Shown: positions 27,402-36,755, numbered from the stretch's first letter. The stretch is DNA of 64,000 bases from Paenibacillus eucommiae (GCF_017874215.1 NZ_JAGGLB010000020.1:1-64000); one strand, 5' to 3'. The notes: generated by a model not told the origin, from the sequence alone. Numbers and translations are program-made.

Positions 27402-27420
27402 ACATCCGTTCACTCTTTTT
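27395..27420 (+). terminator. Rho-independent terminator overlapping the AraC stop
   Basis: AGAGTGAAC (27395-27403), loop ATCC, GTTCACTCT (27408-27416), then TTTT. It includes the last codons and stop of the AraC gene. Confidence 0.8.
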
Positions 27421-27569
27421 GTAATGCAATATTCAGTACTACTGCGGCTTGCTTTTGCTTTCCTAGGTCCTGCTTGGTATTTATACTTGGCTTACTTGGC
27501 TATTGATTCTTGCGAAAAACACAAACACTGCAGAGCTGAATGCCCGCATTAGGTTCAAATGTGTTTTTG

Positions 27570-27599
27570 TTGCTTAAACTCTTATTCATCATGTATAAT
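27570..27599 (+). promoter_or_regulatory. Promoter of the 27648 AraC gene
   Basis: TTGCTT, 18 nt, TATAAT. The equivalent positions upstream of the paralog at 28700 read TTGCTC, 18 nt, TATAAT. TTGCGA motifs lie at 27510 and at the start codon (27648), flanking the promoter. Confidence 0.65.
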
Positions 27600-27647
27600 A
27601 AACCCATCTTCTTCAATTCCACTTTTTGGTAAAGGGGGTATGTAATC

Positions 27648-28520
27648 TTGCGATCCCATGTTATGAATATTCCATTCGATGCATTCAAGTTTGATTTCGT
27701 TGAGTCTCCTCCTCAAGCACCCGCACAATTGGACTCGATCGGCTGCATGGAGGTAAACTCCACGGATCATATTTGTAATGGACTGAAGAGATTAGAACAA
27801 GTAGGGAGTTCCATTTTTCAATATACGTTGAAAGGCAAGGGAATGATCCGAATCGGGGAACAGCTGTATTCACTCGAGGCAGGTAAAGCGTTTATGGTAG
27901 ATGTGCCAAGCGACCATGAATATTACTATGAGGGCGATGCTGATGGCTGGCGTGTATTGTTTATCGTATTAAATGGTGAGCACGTTAATGACTGCTGGTC
28001 ATTTATTCGTCAGCAGCTGGGAAGTGTTGCTGTTTTTGAACCAGATGCTTCTGTCATCCGCTATTTGATACGTCTGTATTGGGAAGCTTATCAGGGCCAT
28101 TTGAACGATGGTTTCCAATCTGCAGGGGCCGCTTACCAGTTCATAACTGAATTATACCGTACTGCCCATATGATTCCACCCCAACCTCATGCTATGCCAG
28201 AATTAGTCCGCCGCCTCATCACGCTGATGGAAAGCGATTACAAAACTTTGGAGGGCTTAGACGATTTAGCTGATCGCCTGGATGCATCCAAATTCCATAT
28301 CACACGTACCTTCCACCAGCATACGGGTTCCACAGTTATCCAGTACCTCACCAAGATCCGCATCAACCGGGCCATTGAACTGCTGCTGAATTCCAATCAT
28401 AATGTGGAATACATTGCGCAAGAAGTCGGCTATCAGAACAGCAAATATTTCACAAAAGTTTTCCGCGAGCAAACCAAAATGCCCCCAGGACAGTACCGAA
28501 ATATTTACATCCGATCATAA
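27648..28520 (+). CDS. AraC-family regulator, paralog 1
   Basis: 290 aa from a TTG start with AAAGGGGG 9 nt upstream; an in-frame ATG at 27663 is the alternative. The N-terminal cupin has SIFQYTLKGKGMIRIGEQ and AFMVDVPSDHEYYYE; the C-terminal HTH pair has DLADRLDASKFHITRTFHQHTG and YIAQEVGYQNSKYFTKVFREQT. The start codon lies inside a TTGCGA motif, which suggests that binding there could control the gene itself. It is nearly colinear with the next gene at 28700, a recent tandem duplication. The target genes are unknown. Confidence 0.9.
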   Translation: MRSHVMNIPFDAFKFDFVESPPQAPAQLDSIGCMEVNSTDHICNGLKRLEQVGSSIFQYTLKGKGMIRIGEQLYSLEAGKAFMVDVPSDHEYYYEGDADGWRVLFIVLNGEHVNDCWSFIRQQLGSVAVFEPDASVIRYLIRLYWEAYQGHLNDGFQSAGAAYQFITELYRTAHMIPPQPHAMPELVRRLITLMESDYKTLEGLDDLADRLDASKFHITRTFHQHTGSTVIQYLTKIRINRAIELLLNSNHNVEYIAQEVGYQNSKYFTKVFREQTKMPPGQYRNIYIRS

Positions 28521-28618
28521 CATAATCACCAGGATTCATTACGACTCGTGCTATTGATTCTTGCGAAAAAATAAGCGCCTCAGGCTAAATGATCTCATTC
28601 ATTTCAATTGCAATGTGG

Positions 28619-28648
28619 TTGCTCAACCCGATATGCATACTGTATAAT
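28619..28648 (+). promoter_or_regulatory. Promoter of the 28700 AraC gene
   Basis: TTGCTC, 18 nt, TATAAT. As upstream of 27648, a CTATTGATTCTTGCGAAAAA block (28551-28570) precedes it and a TTGCGA overlaps the start codon; the two TTGCGA sites are 139 bp apart (138 bp in the other copy). Confidence 0.65.
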
Positions 28649-28699
28649 TAATCCATAAATGTATTCAGATCCACGCTACTGCGAGGAGGGTACGGAATC

Positions 28700-29569
28700 T
28701 TGCGATCTCATGAAATAAATATGCCAGCCGATGCATTTGTGTTTAATTTCGCTGAGTCTCCTCCTCATGCACCGGCTCAATTGAAATCTATTGGCTGTAT
28801 GCAGGTAACCTCCACTGACCACGTTTATAATGGACTGAAGAGAGGACAAGCAGGAAATTCTATTTTTCAGTACACGTTGAAAGGCAAGGGAATGATCCGA
28901 ATCGGGGAGCAGCTGCATTCACTCGAAGCAGGCAAAGCATTTATGGTAGACGTGCCAAGCGACCATGAATACTATTATCCGGGTGAGGATGATGGTTGGC
29001 TTGTGTTGTTTATCGTTTTGAACGGGGAGCATGTAGACAGCTGCTGGTCATTTATTCGCGAGCAGTTAGGGAGTGTTGCCGTTTTTGAAACAGATGCGTT
29101 TGTCATCCGTTATTTGGTACGTCTCTACTGGGAAGCTTATCTGGGTCATCTGAACGATGGTTTCCAATCGGCGGGAGCCGCTTATCAATTTTTAACCGAA
29201 TTATATCGTACTGCCCATATCATGCCGCCCCAACCGAGCGCTAAGCCAGAGCTAGTCAGGCAGATCGTCGAGCTGATGGAGAACGATTATCGAACCTTGA
29301 CTGGTTTGGACGATTTAGCCGATCGACTTGACGTATCGAAATTCCATATAACACGTACTTTCCACCACCATACCGGCTCCACTATCATGCAGTACCTAAC
29401 CAAGCTCCGCATCAACCGGGCCATCGAACTGCTGCTGAATTCGAACCATACCATGGAATATATTGCTCAGGAAATCGGCTATCAGAACAGCAAGTATTTC
29501 ACCAAAGTTTTTCGTGAGCATACCAGTATGCCTCCCGGCAAGTACCGGAATATCTACACCCGATCCTAA
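28700..29569 (+). CDS. AraC-family regulator, paralog 2
   Basis: 289 aa from the TTG at 28700 with GGAGGG 9 nt upstream. It aligns with the 27648 product end to end with one single-residue gap, and differs mainly in the cupin loop (EYYYPGEDDG versus EYYYEGDADG) and scattered helix positions. The HTH recognition helices are almost identical, so both should bind the same DNA motif while possibly sensing different ligands. The two genes share leader, promoter and operator-like sites. Confidence 0.9.
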   Translation: MRSHEINMPADAFVFNFAESPPHAPAQLKSIGCMQVTSTDHVYNGLKRGQAGNSIFQYTLKGKGMIRIGEQLHSLEAGKAFMVDVPSDHEYYYPGEDDGWLVLFIVLNGEHVDSCWSFIREQLGSVAVFETDAFVIRYLVRLYWEAYLGHLNDGFQSAGAAYQFLTELYRTAHIMPPQPSAKPELVRQIVELMENDYRTLTGLDDLADRLDVSKFHITRTFHHHTGSTIMQYLTKLRINRAIELLLNSNHTMEYIAQEIGYQNSKYFTKVFREHTSMPPGKYRNIYTRS

Positions 29570-29758
29570 CCATCATTCTCCGCACTCCAGCGTTTGAATA
29601 AGCCTCCAAGTCTATTTCTTTCTTCCGCCTTCAGCAGCACTTTCATTCGAGGAATTCTATGCAGCATCTATCCAAACAACTTCAACCTTCAACTCCTAAA
29701 AAACGGATGTTACCTGCAATATTGCAGATCGTCCAGAAAGCTTTCCAAAAGCATAAGA

Positions 29759-29784
29759 AAACCCGCGAAGCTTGACCGCGGGTT
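29759..29784 (+). terminator. Hairpin downstream of AraC paralog 2
   Basis: AACCCGCG and CGCGGGTT around an AAGCTTGAC loop, between the AraC stop and the convergent beta-helix gene. Only a short T-rich stretch follows. Confidence 0.55.
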
Positions 29785-29854
29785 ATTGATATATTCAATG
29801 GTTTAAACCTTTTATTTTGATGCGAAAAGAGGGGATTTTCTGATTTCTGACCCT

Positions 29855-31534
29855 TCATTGGGTAAAGGTATCTCTTATAATAGCTTTTTTTAATAATACT
29901 GCCGATTCTTGCGGTCCTTTAGTAACCGAGTAGAAGCTGGCCTTCTCAGTCCACATAGGTACATCTTCATAGGGCCCCTGCACATTTCCACTGGAAGTTT
30001 TCCCGTTTATTGAGATCAGTCGCGGAGCAAGACCAAGCTGTTCATCTCCGCCCCATGGTCCGATAAACAGGTTCAGATTATTGCCCCGCATGGTAACATC
30101 CTTCATCCCATCGACAGCTATACCGGCGGCCGTCAGGGCATATAAACCTTCAGGCGTGTAATTGTTAATCATACTTCCGCCTTTCCCGGTATCCCCAATT
30201 TTGCCCGTTGAGGCCAGTGGCGCGAACGAAAACGCAGTATGCACATACGCCCGCATGGATGTCCATAAGGCATTGTTCATGAACGCTGAGCCCTCGAAAT
30301 CAAGCACCCTCTTCTGGCTGTGCCATGAGTCTACCGCATAGCCAATAAACGCTGGATTCCCCAGGTTCACGACCGTGTTGTTGCGGATGATGGTCGTTTG
30401 CGGTACATCGTTATTATCCGATGCAAAGCGGAACAAAATAATGCCAACATCGGTCGCATCGACAACCTCATTCTCTTCAATCACACTATCCGTACTGGCA
30501 TGAGTGATGGCATCAGCCCAGCCTCCGCGATTTCCGGAATAATGACTGGTAGCGTAACAGGTAATCAGGTTCCGGGCAAAATAAGCATTCTTCATCAAAT
30601 CGGCGCCAACCAGGTTGGTCGCAGCAGTCCCGTCATTGATGCGGTTGGAAACAACGTTAACGTTGTCTCCCCGGGTTAACACATTGATTCCGTATTGAAG
30701 TCCATCCTTATCATTCACGAAAGCCGTACGATTTCCATCGACCCATACGTGGGACAACGTCCCATCTTGCTCAATTGTGACTGTTGGGGTATCCAGATTG
30801 GCCACTCGCAACAGCCTCGCCTTGCTCGCATAGTGATTCGGCTCCCCTGCAGTGCGCAGCGTCTTGCCAGCCGGGACATTAATCGTTTGCTCAACGAGAA
30901 CGAGCGTTCCGCGCGGAAGCTCAATGATCTTATCCGGCCCGTCCAGCAAGGTTTGTAAATCAGTAGTTGTCATGATGCTGCCGGCTGGAGAGAATTCCTT
31001 GTTATTGATCCCCCAGTAATAAGGGCCGGTCACAATATCAGGCATAAGCGCTGCGAAGTCGCTGTGGCCAGTCAAGCTTTTGGCGATGGAGGAGACAGAT
31101 TCCTTCTTATCGATACGCTTCATGAAGTCGTCAACCTCGTCTAGTCGCGGATCGCGATTCAATATGGCACGATACACCGCCATTGCAGCTTCCTGACTAC
31201 TCAACTTCGCTTCTGCAAATTTGTTTTCCCCGAAAAATTGTTCAGCCATTTTCGCAAGCGTCTCCACCGTACAGCCCTTCTTCTCTATATTGGAAATATA
31301 GTGGGTATACTCTTCAGCCTGCGGAAGACGTCCAAGCCCCTCCGTAAACAGCTTCCCGACAAATTGAGGGCCTCCGTATTTGATGTCATCAAGAGATATT
31401 TTCACCTCTTCACCTGTGTATTCAGCTACATTTTCCTTAGGCTGCGATCTCAATTCTTTGTTGACGCATGAAGTAAGGAGCATCAGCAGAAAGATAGCCA
31501 ACAATAAACTGCAAGTCTTTTTAATTGTCCACAC
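29855..31534 (-). CDS. DUF4214-like/beta-helix surface lipoprotein
   Basis: 559 aa with a lipoprotein signal ending LTSC (Cys 23). Residues of about 55-165 form a helical module (FVGKLFTEGLGRLPQAEEY, then AVYRAILNRDPRLDEVDDF) like DUF4214. The rest is a right-handed parallel beta-helix (VWVDGNRTAF, VVSNRIND, ENEVVDATDVGIILFRF, IRNNTVVNLGN). A GTG start with AAGGA 7 nt upstream is used. It is a close relative of the 32571 product without that protein's N-terminal beta-sandwich repeats. It is presumably a polysaccharide-acting or -binding surface protein; the substrate is unknown. Confidence 0.75.
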   Translation of the reverse strand: MWTIKKTCSLLLAIFLLMLLTSCVNKELRSQPKENVAEYTGEEVKISLDDIKYGGPQFVGKLFTEGLGRLPQAEEYTHYISNIEKKGCTVETLAKMAEQFFGENKFAEAKLSSQEAAMAVYRAILNRDPRLDEVDDFMKRIDKKESVSSIAKSLTGHSDFAALMPDIVTGPYYWGINNKEFSPAGSIMTTTDLQTLLDGPDKIIELPRGTLVLVEQTINVPAGKTLRTAGEPNHYASKARLLRVANLDTPTVTIEQDGTLSHVWVDGNRTAFVNDKDGLQYGINVLTRGDNVNVVSNRINDGTAATNLVGADLMKNAYFARNLITCYATSHYSGNRGGWADAITHASTDSVIEENEVVDATDVGIILFRFASDNNDVPQTTIIRNNTVVNLGNPAFIGYAVDSWHSQKRVLDFEGSAFMNNALWTSMRAYVHTAFSFAPLASTGKIGDTGKGGSMINNYTPEGLYALTAAGIAVDGMKDVTMRGNNLNLFIGPWGGDEQLGLAPRLISINGKTSSGNVQGPYEDVPMWTEKASFYSVTKGPQESAVLLKKAIIRDTFTQ

Positions 31535-31582
31535 CTACCTATCCTTAACGTACTACCCCACTTATCCTACTTATCCTACTAC

Positions 31583-32371
31583 CTACACCGTCAAAACATC
31601 AACATTTGCCAATACCTGCTCCAGATGTTTTTTTCGCTGCGAGTCCGCAGTTTTCAGCATATTGGGACCATAATATTGTTCTGATGCGTTCTGATAGGAA
31701 TGATGAAGAACCAGATAATCACGGAACTTATGGATATCATTTTCTTGATAACGCTGGCAAGCATTGATCGTAAACATACGCCGGCTTTGGCTCCCGCCCC
31801 ATGAGGAATGAAATAAATTGTGATCAAATACAAGAATGTCTCCTGGAACAACATCCAGCGAAACAGAAGGGAGCGCGTCTCCGTTCATGCCCCACAGCTC
31901 CGCGGATTGTTGGATGCGGCCAAGCAATTTCTGGGCAAATGGTCCCTGATGCAGGTGGCTGCCCGGAATGACCCGAAGCGCACCATTAGCTGCACCTAAC
32001 GTATCCAGGTAAAAAGCAATCTTGATATGCCTGTAATCATTTGAGCTTCCATCCGGATGCCAGGGGGTATTCCCTGTGTAATAGTTGCCGTCACTCCCCA
32101 TGTAGTTGTAATCCTCACCAAGCAGTGAAGTGAGAATAGGTTGAATCTGCGGCTCCTCCAGCAGAGCGCTTAAGCGCACCCGTTGGTCGATAAATGGGGC
32201 AATCATCCTGGTGCGTAAGCCTTCATCAAGCGGACCAGACTCATTTAAGTGTTTAAACACAGCCTCAAATTCTTCAATTATAAGGCCAATGCTGTCCTGT
32301 AGTAATCCAGGAAATTTGAGAAAGCCGAAGGTTTCAAAAAAATCAAGCTGTTGGTCAGATAAAGTTGACAT
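31583..32371 (-). CDS. Phytanoyl-CoA dioxygenase (PhyH)-family Fe(II)/2-oxoglutarate oxygenase
   Basis: 262 aa. The iron-binding triad is visible: His and Asp in TPWHPDGSSND, and the distal His in VFDHNLFHSSWGG, followed by SRRMFT, where an Arg should bind 2-oxoglutarate. GALRVIPGSHLHQGPF is a typical PhyH stretch. AAGGAGGG precedes the ATG. The enzyme hydroxylates a small organic molecule in the cytosol; which one is unknown. It lies between two related secreted beta-helix genes on the same strand, an unusual partnership. Confidence 0.88.
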   Translation of the reverse strand: MSTLSDQQLDFFETFGFLKFPGLLQDSIGLIIEEFEAVFKHLNESGPLDEGLRTRMIAPFIDQRVRLSALLEEPQIQPILTSLLGEDYNYMGSDGNYYTGNTPWHPDGSSNDYRHIKIAFYLDTLGAANGALRVIPGSHLHQGPFAQKLLGRIQQSAELWGMNGDALPSVSLDVVPGDILVFDHNLFHSSWGGSQSRRMFTINACQRYQENDIHKFRDYLVLHHSYQNASEQYYGPNMLKTADSQRKKHLEQVLANVDVLTV

Positions 32372-32439
32372 TGTAAGCCCTCCTTAAAAGGCGTGCGAGA
32401 TAATCGCAAATTTTTAGATGGTGTATGAGACCCGAGAAG

Positions 32440-32560
32440 TTTATTCAGCGGGTCTATAAATACAATAATTTCAATAAATTCAATAGATATAATAGATATA
32501 TAAAATACATAAATACATAAATACATAAAATACATAAGTACAATAAATTCCGCTGAAAAT
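32440..32560. repeat. AT-rich short tandem repeats in spacer
   Basis: Overlapping units of the type ATACATAA and TAGATATA, repeated through the 200-nt gap between the PhyH gene and the upstream beta-helix gene. Confidence 0.7.
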
Positions 32561-32570
32561 TCCGCTGTAC

Positions 32571-35255
32571 TTATGGGGAATACGTGGCATCCCTTATTCT
32601 AGCTTCTTTGAGTACGACAGATTGGTATTGTGGTCCGCTGGTTACGAGAAGAAAACTGGAATTTCTAGTCCACATTGGCAGATCCGCATAAGGTCCCTGC
32701 ACTTCTCCACTAGCTGTGCTCTCGTTAACAGAGATTAGTCGTGGAGTGAGATTAGCACTTCCCACCCACGGCCCGATATACAGGTTCAAGTTATTGCCCC
32801 TCATCGTAATATCCTCCATGCCGTCGGCGACAATTCCTGCAGCTGTCATGACATACAAACCCTCTGGTGTATAGTTATTGATCATGCTGCCACCTTTTCC
32901 CGTATTCCCCAGACTACCCGTTGAGGCCAAAGGTGCAAACGAAAGTGTAACTTGCACGAACGCCCGCATAGATGTCCATATCGCATTATTCATAAATACT
33001 GAACCCTCAAAATCTAATATCCTGTCCCCCTGGCTGTGCCAGGAATCGTTAACATAGCCAATATAGGCGGAGTTGCCCAGGTTGACGACCGTGTTGTTGC
33101 GGATGATCGTCGTCTGCGGCACATCATTATTGTTGGATGCAAAACGGAATAAAATGATGCCTACGTCAGTTGCATCGACAACCTCATTTTCTTCAATAAT
33201 GCTGTCTGTGCTTGCGTGTGTGATAGCATCTGCCCATCCTCCGTGAACACCTAAATAATGACTGGTAGCATAGCAGGTAACTAGATTCCTGGCAAAGTAG
33301 GCACCCCTCAGCAGGTCAGAGCCGAACAGATTCGTCGCAGCAGTAGCATCATTAATGCGGTTTGACACCACATTCACATCGTCTCCGCGCGTTACAACAT
33401 TGATTCCGTACTGGAGCCCTCCGACGTCATTGAGAAATGCAGTCCTGTTGCCGTCAACCCAAATATGGGACAGTGTGCCTCCTTCCTGGATCGTGACAAC
33501 AGGCGTATTCACATTGGCAACCCGCAGCAGTCTCGCCTTGCTGGCGTAATGCGACGGTTCTCCCACAGTTCGCAGCGTCTTGCCTGCCGGGATGTCTATC
33601 GTCTCGTCGACGAGCACAAGCGCTCCGCGGGGCAGCTCAATAACAGTGTCATTACCATCCAGTAAATCCTGGACATCTGATGCGGTCATAATCGTATTGG
33701 ACGGTGAGAAATCTTCATTGTTGACACCCCAATAATAAGGTCCGATCACGATATCCGGCATAAGGGCGGCAAACTCCGTATGCGCCGTCAGGCTTTCCGC
33801 AATAGAGGCTGCTGACTCCATATTATTCAACCGGGTGATAAAATCACTCACTTCAGTCAAAGAAGGGTCCCGGTTCAGTATAGCCCGATAGACAGCCAAG
33901 GCCCGCTCTTCATCAGTTAGGCTTAACCCGGTAAATGCCGTATCACCGAAAAACTCCTCTGCAATATCAGCAAGCGTCCCAATCGTACAGCCTTCATCCT
34001 CAATAATCGAAATATAGTGGGTATACTCTTCAGCCTGTGGCAGCCGTCCCAACCCTTCTGTAAACAGCTTCCCTATAAATTGAGGCCCCCCATATTTGTC
34101 ATCATCAAGTGAAACCTCCAGCTCTGTTCCCGTGTACTCAGCGGTGCCTCCAGCTCCAGGCGAAATACCGCCTATAGGAGTTACACGGATATGGTCCACT
34201 TTCATCGTCATCGCACCCGTTGTGAACGCGTAAATACGGACACGTTTAATTGCACTTAAGTCAGGAGTCCCGTACACATAGGCAGTTGAAAATTTTAGCG
34301 TAAGCTCCTGCCAACCATCCACAAGCTTAATATTTGGCCATTGCCATTCAATTTCATCCACATCTGTCGTTTGATCGTTGGAGGACAATTCAATAGCGCC
34401 GACTCTGCCGCCCAGCTTGTCAACATCCGAAATGTACAGCCACAGCTTTAGCTGACCGTTCTGTAGGGTTACTCCGGTGTTCACTGGAGCGAAAATTCCT
34501 TGCATGATAACCGCACTTGGATACCCCGGAATCGAATAATTAGTATCACTGACTCCTGACAGAGAGGCGCTTCCTTCCTTCTTGTCACTCGTATCAAGGC
34601 CCGCCCCGTACCAGCCGGAGCTTGTATCAGCGTTATGCAAAACTACAGACGGAACAGATGCTGGAATGGAAGTCACACGAATATCATCCACTTTCATCGT
34701 CGTAGCCGCCGTTGTAAACGCGTAAATACGGACACGTGTAATTGCACTCAAGTCAGGATTTCCCGATACATACGCATCTGAAAAGTTTAGTGTGAGCTCC
34801 TGCCAACCATCCACAAGCGATAAATTAGATACATACCATTCCAATTCATCCACATCTGTAGTTTGATCGTTGGAGGACAATTCAATAGCACCGACGCCTC
34901 CACCCAGCTTGGTAACATCCGCAACGTATAGCCACAGCTTCAACTGACCATTTTGTAAGGTTACCCCTGTGTGAACCGGAGCCATGGTCCCTTGCATGTG
35001 TACGGCACTCGGATATCCGGGGATAGAAATACCCGGATTACTGTCACCAGACAAGGAAGCACTTCCTTCTTTCTTGTCACTCGTATCCAGCGTCACTCCG
35101 GACCATCCGGAGCTTGAATCAGCATTGTGCAAGTTGACCACCATCGGATCTGCGGCGTAGCTTATTGTTGGAGCTGCGGACACGACAAGTCCCCAAACTA
35201 GAACAAACGACAGAAAACACGCCCATATCCTGACTCTGGAATGATGTACTATCAA
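32571..35255 (-). CDS. Secreted beta-helix protein with two N-terminal beta-sandwich repeats
   Basis: 894 aa from a TTG start with GAAGGAGGAG 6 nt upstream and a signal peptide ending AAPTISYAA. Two tandem modules of about 165 residues follow. Each runs from VVNLHNADSSSGW / VVLHNADTSSGW through TLQNGQLKLWLY, GAIELSSNDQTTDVDE and DGWQELTLNFS to TMKVDDIRVT, resembling a jelly-roll carbohydrate-binding domain. The remainder, from AEYTGTELEVSLDD, is colinear with the 29855 lipoprotein (DUF4214-like module, then beta-helix). The two probably arose by duplication, with gain or loss of the front modules. Confidence 0.75.
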   Translation of the reverse strand: MIVHHSRVRIWACFLSFVLVWGLVVSAAPTISYAADPMVVNLHNADSSSGWSGVTLDTSDKKEGSASLSGDSNPGISIPGYPSAVHMQGTMAPVHTGVTLQNGQLKLWLYVADVTKLGGGVGAIELSSNDQTTDVDELEWYVSNLSLVDGWQELTLNFSDAYVSGNPDLSAITRVRIYAFTTAATTMKVDDIRVTSIPASVPSVVLHNADTSSGWYGAGLDTSDKKEGSASLSGVSDTNYSIPGYPSAVIMQGIFAPVNTGVTLQNGQLKLWLYISDVDKLGGRVGAIELSSNDQTTDVDEIEWQWPNIKLVDGWQELTLKFSTAYVYGTPDLSAIKRVRIYAFTTGAMTMKVDHIRVTPIGGISPGAGGTAEYTGTELEVSLDDDKYGGPQFIGKLFTEGLGRLPQAEEYTHYISIIEDEGCTIGTLADIAEEFFGDTAFTGLSLTDEERALAVYRAILNRDPSLTEVSDFITRLNNMESAASIAESLTAHTEFAALMPDIVIGPYYWGVNNEDFSPSNTIMTASDVQDLLDGNDTVIELPRGALVLVDETIDIPAGKTLRTVGEPSHYASKARLLRVANVNTPVVTIQEGGTLSHIWVDGNRTAFLNDVGGLQYGINVVTRGDDVNVVSNRINDATAATNLFGSDLLRGAYFARNLVTCYATSHYLGVHGGWADAITHASTDSIIEENEVVDATDVGIILFRFASNNNDVPQTTIIRNNTVVNLGNSAYIGYVNDSWHSQGDRILDFEGSVFMNNAIWTSMRAFVQVTLSFAPLASTGSLGNTGKGGSMINNYTPEGLYVMTAAGIVADGMEDITMRGNNLNLYIGPWVGSANLTPRLISVNESTASGEVQGPYADLPMWTRNSSFLLVTSGPQYQSVVLKEARIRDATYSP

Positions 35256-35319
35256 TAGATCTCCTCCTTCAATTATGAATACCTAGCGTTCGCGCCCGCC
35301 AAGTTAGTTATAATGTATA

Positions 35320-35400
35320 ATTAAACATATTCATGTTCAATTCCACTTTTTTGCGATGAGGGTATATAATCTTGCGACACGAAAATAAGTGCTTGAATAT
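35320..35400 (+). promoter_or_regulatory. AraC-leader-like block with paired TTGCGA
   Basis: TTGCGA at 35351 and 35372 (21 bp apart), with GGGTATATAATC between, preceded by TTCAATTCCACTTTT as in the leader of the AraC gene at 27648. An upstream ATGTATAATTAA also matches those promoters. No AraC gene follows; the first codons (TTG CGA CAC GAA AAT) faintly match the AraC N-terminus. It is either an operator for the divergent 35255 gene or a relic of a lost AraC copy. Confidence 0.5.
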
Positions 35401-35403
35401 AGA

Positions 35404-35610
35404 CGCCTTAGACGCCTTGTGGCGTCCTTTGAGGTCGTGTTCGTGACGCCAGTGCTTGGGAGGTAAGGGGTGTGGCCTCCAGCCGCTGTTAAAGATTTGT
35501 TCCCTTGAATGAAATTGATGAAGAGGTAGGAACAAATCTTTAAAGGCGGACGCTATCGCTCTTCCGCCCACACCCCTTACCTCTCTCAGCTACAATCGCA
35601 CGAACACCAA
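35404..35610. repeat. Repeat copy B, nested-hairpin module
   Basis: Three nested stems. Outer: GTGTTCGTG (35437-35445) with CACGAACAC (35599-35607). Middle: a perfect 16-bp stem, 35460-35475 with 35568-35583. Inner: AAAGATTTGTTCC (35491-35503) with GGAACAAATCTTT (35529-35541), extendable to about 21 bp with one mismatch. The same layout is near 50.1 and 52.7 kb. Confidence 0.88.
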
Positions 35611-36400
35611 GCTCAAACGGACAGCCAGCAAGGGTTTTTCTCTTGATTAGAGGAGAATTCCTAGTGGACGCAGATGCTAGGAATGAATAACGGCCCTCCA
35701 GGCCCACAACCAAGAGGACCCGGTGCTTTTAACGATGTTTTTCATCGTTAAAGCACCGGATCCTCTCCGCATCCTTACTTTAACGATGAAAAACATCGGT
35801 AAAGTTCCTATTAACCCCCCAGTGAAGTCATCCCCCCTCTTTTAACGATGAAAAACATCACTAACGTAGTTGACTGGAAACACTTGCTTTAACGATGAAA
35901 AAGTGGCTGTCGATTAACTGTGGACAAATAAGAACCAACCATGGGGGACAAAAAGATGCATAAGTACATCATTTTTTCCCGAATACACCCATAACCGGAA
36001 ATTACCGTAAATCTGCAGGATTTTAGGCGTCTTTTGTCCGTTTGAGCGATCCAAGTGACTATTTTCCTGCACTTTTGCAGCAATTCTCTGCCAATACCCG
36101 ATTTCAGATGAAAAACCCTGCACTTTTGCAGCATTTACTATGGGTAGAGTCCAAGGCTTTGGCCTCCAAGGCTGAGAGGCCAGTTTTGATCGATTTTAGT
36201 GAGAGTTTGAGTTGTACCCAGTTAATCGACAGCCTCAAAAACATCATTAAGTGAAGCACACGCCCAAAACGGGGGAGGGACTACCAGTAGAGGGTGCTTC
36301 CTGAGAGAAAGGGATAGTGGCGATAGGGAATTCTGCGCATCCTTTCTGATTCCTTTCTAATTCCCTTGGTGAATGAATAGTCATACCGAATACTTTATCA
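35611..36400. repeat. Repeat copy B, palindrome-array module (interrupted by a MITE)
   Basis: Palindromes start at 35729, 35779, 35841 and 35888. The fourth is split by a 334-bp insertion at 35903-36236, and its right arm resumes at 36237. The downstream flank (CTGAGAGAAAGGGATAGTGG region) matches the right flank of copy A near 2.75 kb. Confidence 0.85.
35903..36236. mobile_element. 334-bp MITE-like element
   Basis: Terminal inverted repeats GGCTGTCGATTAACTG (from 35905) and CAGTTAATCGACAGCC (to 36234) are perfect over 16 bp and imperfect to about 21. AAAAA flanks the insert on both sides (35898-35902 and 36237-36241), consistent with a 5-bp target duplication of the palindrome centre. Inside are two copies of CCTGCACTTTTGCAGCA. 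No transposase is encoded; short ORFs on both strands are not convincing. The parent element is not present in the window. Confidence 0.82.
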
Positions 36401-36755
36401 CTCTAAAGCCGCACCACGCGACTAATCCAAATGGACTCCTTTTCGCACCAAAAAGAGTCACTAAGGGCTGGTCTCTTATTTGAGTAAGTGAATTTGAGTT
36501 TTATGGCATTGAGGAAGGAAGGGGGGATGGAAGGAAGGATGCAGGCTCCAGCCGTGTTAAGCTAAACCAAAACGGCATGACAATATACCATATTATGGAA
36601 TTTATTCATGTGGTTGATTTGGGCCAAACATAGGAAAGAGCCCAGCCCCTTGTACCGAAAATTGAGGCTAAGCCTCATTTCAATCCATTGGCTAGGCATA
36701 ACGAATCCGCCTCTAGGCGACTAGGACGGATATTATTCTACTCTCGCTTTTCCCA
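36401..36755. other. Non-coding region with degraded repeat fragments
   Basis: No gene is seen. 36520-36560 (GGCTCCAGCCG plus a GTTAAGC tail) resembles the start of the nested-hairpin module. A stem ATCCG / CGGAT near 36707-36733 lies downstream of the leftward SLH-CAP gene and could help end its transcript. Confidence 0.4.

Noticed and set aside
27500..27770. Minus-strand ORFs at 27500 and 27582
   Set aside because: They lie opposite the AraC leader and start and lack binding sites.
29594..29806. 70-codon ORF after AraC paralog 2
   Set aside because: No ribosome binding site, low-complexity start, and it reads through the terminator hairpin.
36042..36254. 70-codon ORF inside and beyond the MITE
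   Set aside because: It runs out of the element into the palindrome, has no binding site, and an opposing ORF of equal quality exists.
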